The notes beneath the pieces are model-generated. The model did not search any database and had not been told where the DNA came from. It saw only the letters and a program-made list of their open reading frames with translations. From IMG/VR virus record IMGVR_UViG_3300003322_000768, positions 1 through 59,677 of that record: 59,677 nucleotides of DNA, one strand, 5' to 3'. The stretch comes from a virus. Positions 56,501 to 59,677 of the stretch are shown piece after piece (position 1 is the stretch's first letter; every line of letters starts with the position of its first letter). Both the position numbers and the translations under genes were made by a program.

Positions 56501-56909
56501 GGCGACGTTTCCTCCGCGCTCGCCATTTCCAGAACTGTTCGAACAAGTCGGACAGCCATGCCGGAGTGGCAAACAGGGTGAGCATTTTCACAGATCGCTT
56601 CCGCGCCTCGAGCCTACCCAAATTGCGGGAATGAATCGCCATGTGAGCCGAGTGCACGGCCCAAATGTGCGGCCAGCGCATGAAAAACCAGCGCTGCTCG
56701 CAAAGGGTGATCAGGCGCCGAAGAGAATCCATCATTTCAAGCTCACGCTTGAACGGCCCTTCGCACTCACGCAGGACCAGGAACCGATGGAACGGGCGTT
56801 GCGTGGCCCCGGCATCGGAGATCGAGCGCTCCTGCGCCTCGACAACGGTCATGCGGTTGCGGAAGCCGTCCTTACCGCAGTTGCAATCGCAGCGGTATTT
56901 CTGGCTCAC
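56493..56909 (-). CDS. Hypothetical basic protein
   Basis: 138 aa from GTG at 56909, overlapping the RyR gene stop (GTGA). Starts with a Cys cluster (QKYRCDCNCGKDGFRNRM), then a Trp/His-rich helical region (LCEQRWFFMRWPHIWAVHSA) and a very basic end (FWKWRARRKRRHG). The hydrophobic, Trp-rich middle may be membrane-associated. No family recognised. Middle gene of the RyR operon. Confidence 0.5.
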   Translation of the reverse strand: MSQKYRCDCNCGKDGFRNRMTVVEAQERSISDAGATQRPFHRFLVLRECEGPFKRELEMMDSLRRLITLCEQRWFFMRWPHIWAVHSAHMAIHSRNLGRLEARKRSVKMLTLFATPAWLSDLFEQFWKWRARRKRRHG

Positions 56910-57568
56910 AGCTTGAGATTGTCAGCGGTTTTCTCGACGACTGGAGAGGAAGGGTCGTAGCTATGGGGGTAGGGGTTGGCCGTGCCAAGCCCCTTCAGGA
57001 TCATGCCGCACCACATGATGACCTCTTTCAGCCGGCAAATTGCCACCGTGCGCGCCTGCTGTAGGTCTGTAGCTTCGCGCCGTGGCGCACCGAGAAGACG
57101 GGCGTGCTCTTCGTAGAGCTCGTCTTCCTTGTCCTTCATTTCCTGAAGGATCACATCGAGATCTCGGCGCCAGCGCTTCGTCTGGGCGACCATCGTTTCC
57201 GGTTCGGCCGGCGCCATGGCGTTGACGATCGCCTTGAAGAGCGCGTCTTTCTCCTGCTGGGCCTTGGGCAGCATCGAATAGGGCACGATGCACGGGTGTG
57301 TCTTCTGCTCCGGGTCTTTCACCGGTCCATACGTCCAACCTTCATTCACCTTATCGGTTACCCATGCTTCATGCTTGGCACTGGGTGGGGCGGTGGGATT
57401 CTGCATCGCGAAGACGACACCGCGGATGGCGCTTTCGCGTTGCCAGATGGGCGCTGCATCCCATGGAAACTGCGAGTTATCGCCGATGCTGGCGCAGTAG
57501 GCCCGGTTTGCCTCGTGGCAGATGCGGGCGATGGATTCGATGGTTGGGTCTACATGTGTTGGGGTCAT
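56906..57568 (-). CDS. RyR-domain protein
   Basis: 220 aa from ATG at 57568 (MTPTHVDPTIESIARICHEA). Residues about 8-110 form a RyR domain: ARICHEANRAYCASIGDNSQ, PWDAAPIWQRESAIRGVVFA, and the signature WTYGPVKDPEQKTHPCIVPY, then SMLPKAQQEKDALFKAIVNA. RyR domains are small helical modules named after ryanodine receptors. They are common in phages and in bacterial nucleotide-linked conflict proteins, with probable ligand- or partner-binding roles. The second half is helical (RRDLDVILQEMKDKEDELYE) and unassigned. It is transcribed away from the portal gene across a 110-bp gap. Confidence 0.75.
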   Translation of the reverse strand: MTPTHVDPTIESIARICHEANRAYCASIGDNSQFPWDAAPIWQRESAIRGVVFAMQNPTAPPSAKHEAWVTDKVNEGWTYGPVKDPEQKTHPCIVPYSMLPKAQQEKDALFKAIVNAMAPAEPETMVAQTKRWRRDLDVILQEMKDKEDELYEEHARLLGAPRREATDLQQARTVAICRLKEVIMWCGMILKGLGTANPYPHSYDPSSPVVEKTADNLKL

Positions 57569-57678
57569 GCACGACTTACAATCAGAACGGCCACCCGATG
57601 GCAACAAAATAGCGGACTTCGGCAAACTCGCCCCCGTCAGCCTTGCTTTTGGCGCAGGCTTTCCCCACATGGCTCTTT

Positions 57679-59677
57679 GTGTCAAAACGCGCCAAGACCC
57701 CACTCGAAACACTTCTTCCCCAGGAAAGCGACCGCGAGAAGCTTAAGCGCGCGATCGAAGACAGGGTTGAATCGATCAAATCCCAGTTGAGCGCCCGTTG
57801 GATGCGGCAGCGCATCTATCTGGCCCAGATGAACGACGATTTCTCATGGCGCCGAGGTGATCGCGGTGGAGATTACAGCGGAGGCGTGCGCGATCGATGG
57901 TTCGAACAGAACAGCATCAATGACTGGGGCGAGCGCATCTTCGATCTGCAAAATGACTCGTTGAACATCGTGGGCGGGTTTGCCGCTTTTATGTCGGCCA
58001 GGACAGCCGATGATTGCTTCGGCACAACCCCATTCTATCATCTCTTCCCAGAGGGCCCGATGGATCAGCTTCTCGCCGAGACGATGCAGAAGCACAGCGA
58101 ATGGAAGATCCGGCGGTCACCGTGGACGGAATGCGCCTTGGACGCGATCGACCTCGCCATCGGCTTGGGTGAAGGAGTGATGAAACAGGTTTGGGATAGG
58201 CAGGTTGACACCTTCGAGACCCGCCGCACCGTGCTCTACGACGTGGGTAAAAAGGACGCCTACCGCACAGAGGACGGGCAATTCATCTTCAAGGAAGACG
58301 CCATGATCGGGCAGTCGGATGAAAATCCCGATGGCTTCCAGACGGTGGAAATCAACGGGGTGAACGTGACGGCCATGGTCTTCGAAAAGGCCCCAATGGA
58401 GCCGATCAACGTGGCGGGGGTGATGTGGCAGGAGATGGAGATCGAGCAGGATAACATCACCTACAACAACATTCGGGCGAATACCTGTCACTTCGAGGAC
58501 TTCCTATGCGCGGAGAACGAGGGTGATATCCATGAGGCCGATTTCGTTGCGCACCGCATTCAACGCCGGCTCTCCCATTTGAGGGCAAAGTACAAGCTGG
58601 ACGACGATACGATAGCGACCCTCTCGACCGACACGTACGACCCGAAAACCGCGCAGCACAAGCCCAACCAAGAGCAGGGTGAGCAGACCGAGACCTACTC
58701 GGACGCGGAAAACCCCGACCCGTGGATCGAGCTTTACGAATGCTGGATGCGCTTCGACCCAAAGGGCGACGGCAAGCTACGCCGGATGATGGTCCTTTGG
58801 GCCCCGCTCCATGATGTGATTATCACCATGGACTACATTGCGAACGTCACCCCGGACGGCCGCTTGCCATTCGATGTGATTCGCGCTTTCCGGGTGAAAA
58901 ATCGGTGGTGGGGACGCGGTTACTACGAGATTTACGAGAAGGCCCAGGAATTCGTTGACCGGCATCTCAACTACATCGCCTATCGCAATCGGTTCCACTC
59001 GAACCCGGTTGTCGTCTACGATGATAGCATTCTCATCTCCGACGAAGAGTCGGAAGACTTCCAGTTCAAGCCCGGGTCATCCTACCGCATCAAGGCCGGC
59101 GCGAAGAAGGAAGACTTGATGCAGACGCTTCAGTTGCCCGACTTGGACGAGCGGACATGGCAGCTGATGCAGATGATGATCCAAGTCATCCAAGTGCGAA
59201 GCGGCGTGACCAGCGCGGCCCAAGGCCAAGTTTCGGACCTGCCGAGCTCTTCGACGGCCACCGGTATCGAGTCGATCCTGCAGAGCGCGAGCACGCTGGC
59301 CAGGATGCCGATGAACGAGATGAAGCGCGGCCTCGAGAAGTCTCTGCTCTACGCCATCAAGCTGATTCACGCCAACCTCGACCCGGAAGAGGTGTTCAAC
59401 TACTTCGAGGGCGATCAGCAGCGATTCGGAACGCTCATGGCTGAGACCGTGCAAGACATCGATATCAACGTGCGGCTGCTGATGACCCGCTTTCGCCAGC
59501 GCGAAGCACTGCAGGCGGCACAAACCGGTATCGGGATTGGCGTTCAGTATCTCCAGCTGCCAGAGCCGGAGAAACTTTCGCAACGTCCAATGTACGTCCA
59601 AGCAATCAAATCGCTTGGATTCGACAATGCGGATACGATCATCCGGCAGCCGATCCAGCAGCCTGACCCGGCGGCGG
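57679..59677 (+). CDS. Portal protein (runs off the window end)
   Basis: Partial, 666 codons in view from GTG 57679 (VSKRAKTPLETLL); joined to positions 1-194 the product is 730 aa, close to P22-type portals. GTG is chosen because no ATG precedes the folded region; TTG 57643 is an alternative. N-terminal helices (REKLKRAIEDRVESIKSQLS) are followed by WFEQNSINDWGERIFDLQND and the wing/stem region. The C-terminal part has VIQVRSGVTSAAQGQVSDLP and STATGIESILQSASTLARMP, the crown/stem helices typical of podoviral portals. It forms the dodecameric ring through which the terminase packages DNA. The window ends one base into a codon completed by positions 1-2. Confidence 0.85.
   Translation, partial: MSKRAKTPLETLLPQESDREKLKRAIEDRVESIKSQLSARWMRQRIYLAQMNDDFSWRRGDRGGDYSGGVRDRWFEQNSINDWGERIFDLQNDSLNIVGGFAAFMSARTADDCFGTTPFYHLFPEGPMDQLLAETMQKHSEWKIRRSPWTECALDAIDLAIGLGEGVMKQVWDRQVDTFETRRTVLYDVGKKDAYRTEDGQFIFKEDAMIGQSDENPDGFQTVEINGVNVTAMVFEKAPMEPINVAGVMWQEMEIEQDNITYNNIRANTCHFEDFLCAENEGDIHEADFVAHRIQRRLSHLRAKYKLDDDTIATLSTDTYDPKTAQHKPNQEQGEQTETYSDAENPDPWIELYECWMRFDPKGDGKLRRMMVLWAPLHDVIITMDYIANVTPDGRLPFDVIRAFRVKNRWWGRGYYEIYEKAQEFVDRHLNYIAYRNRFHSNPVVVYDDSILISDEESEDFQFKPGSSYRIKAGAKKEDLMQTLQLPDLDERTWQLMQMMIQVIQVRSGVTSAAQGQVSDLPSSSTATGIESILQSASTLARMPMNEMKRGLEKSLLYAIKLIHANLDPEEVFNYFEGDQQRFGTLMAETVQDIDINVRLLMTRFRQREALQAAQTGIGIGVQYLQLPEPEKLSQRPMYVQAIKSLGFDNADTIIRQPIQQPDPAA

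Noticed and set aside
57567-57746. Small plus-strand frame MHDLQSERPPDGNKIADFGK... before the portal
   Set aside because: It overlaps the portal start by 68 bp in another frame, has no coupling or SD support, and looks like random basic sequence.
1-59677. tRNA or rRNA genes
   Set aside because: I saw no cloverleaf-like segment with the conserved GTTCRA arm in intergenic gaps, which are all under about 250 bp; a dedicated search would be needed to exclude one fully.

Overview
The window is almost certainly the complete genome of a tailed double-stranded DNA bacteriophage (Caudoviricetes), about 59.7 kb, with a podovirus-like gene set. It has small and large terminase, portal, scaffold, major capsid, connector-type and tail proteins, but no siphovirus or myovirus tail-tube/sheath genes. 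It opens inside the last 63 codons of the portal gene and closes inside the same gene: the last base plus the first two bases make one codon (GTC) and the frame continues. The sequence therefore behaves as a circular map cut within the portal gene. I saw no complete integrase, no tRNA gene and no DNA or RNA polymerase. The host cannot be named. GC is moderately high, and many strongly expressed genes, including the capsid gene, have no visible Shine-Dalgarno sequence and rely on ATGA/GTGA start-stop overlaps. That suggests a host with weak Shine-Dalgarno dependence.

Layout. (1) 57.7 kb through the end to 13.1 kb, plus strand: portal, a pentein-superfamily guanidine-modifying enzyme, virion proteins including a glycine-rich one, a lysis cassette (membrane PAS protein, unimolecular spanin, holin candidate, endolysin), scaffold, major capsid protein, strong hairpin, connector and tail proteins. 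(2) 13.2-31.4 kb, plus strand: ribbon-helix-helix regulator with tandem octamers, SSB-like protein, sliding-clamp-like protein, SbcC/Rad50-like ATPase, UvrD-like helicase, HNH proteins, SF2 helicase, coiled-coil proteins, replication initiator, DnaC-like loader, Pif1-like helicase, LexA-type DNA-binding domain, UDG-like protein, two PD-(D/E)XK nucleases, DNA methyltransferase, SWIM zinc protein. (3) 31.4-34.3 kb, minus strand: eight small unknown genes. (4) 34.4-39.9 kb, plus strand: small terminase, then a large terminase fused to an N-terminal dual-specificity-phosphatase-like domain and flanked on both sides by arrays of a TTAGGGTAA motif, then an unknown gene, a terminator and a metallopeptidase. 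(5) 39.9-41.1 kb, minus strand: J-domain protein operon. (6) 41.2-56.3 kb, plus strand: a low-complexity protein and a 4,686-residue polyvalent protein (2H phosphoesterase, methylase-helicase and other domains). (7) 56.3-57.6 kb, minus strand: RyR-domain operon.

How it fits together. The phage appears to borrow the host replicase: it brings an initiator, a helicase loader, SSB, clamp and several helicases, but no polymerase. The methyltransferase and the giant polyvalent protein probably protect incoming DNA, as P1 DarB-type proteins do. The most unusual features are: three small genes nested out of frame inside disordered linkers of the polyvalent gene, each ending just before the next folded domain, with the codon-position GC signal switching to the nested frame; the phosphatase-terminase fusion with its phased repeat arrays; the pentein enzyme in the virion block; and a PAS protein in the lysis cassette.
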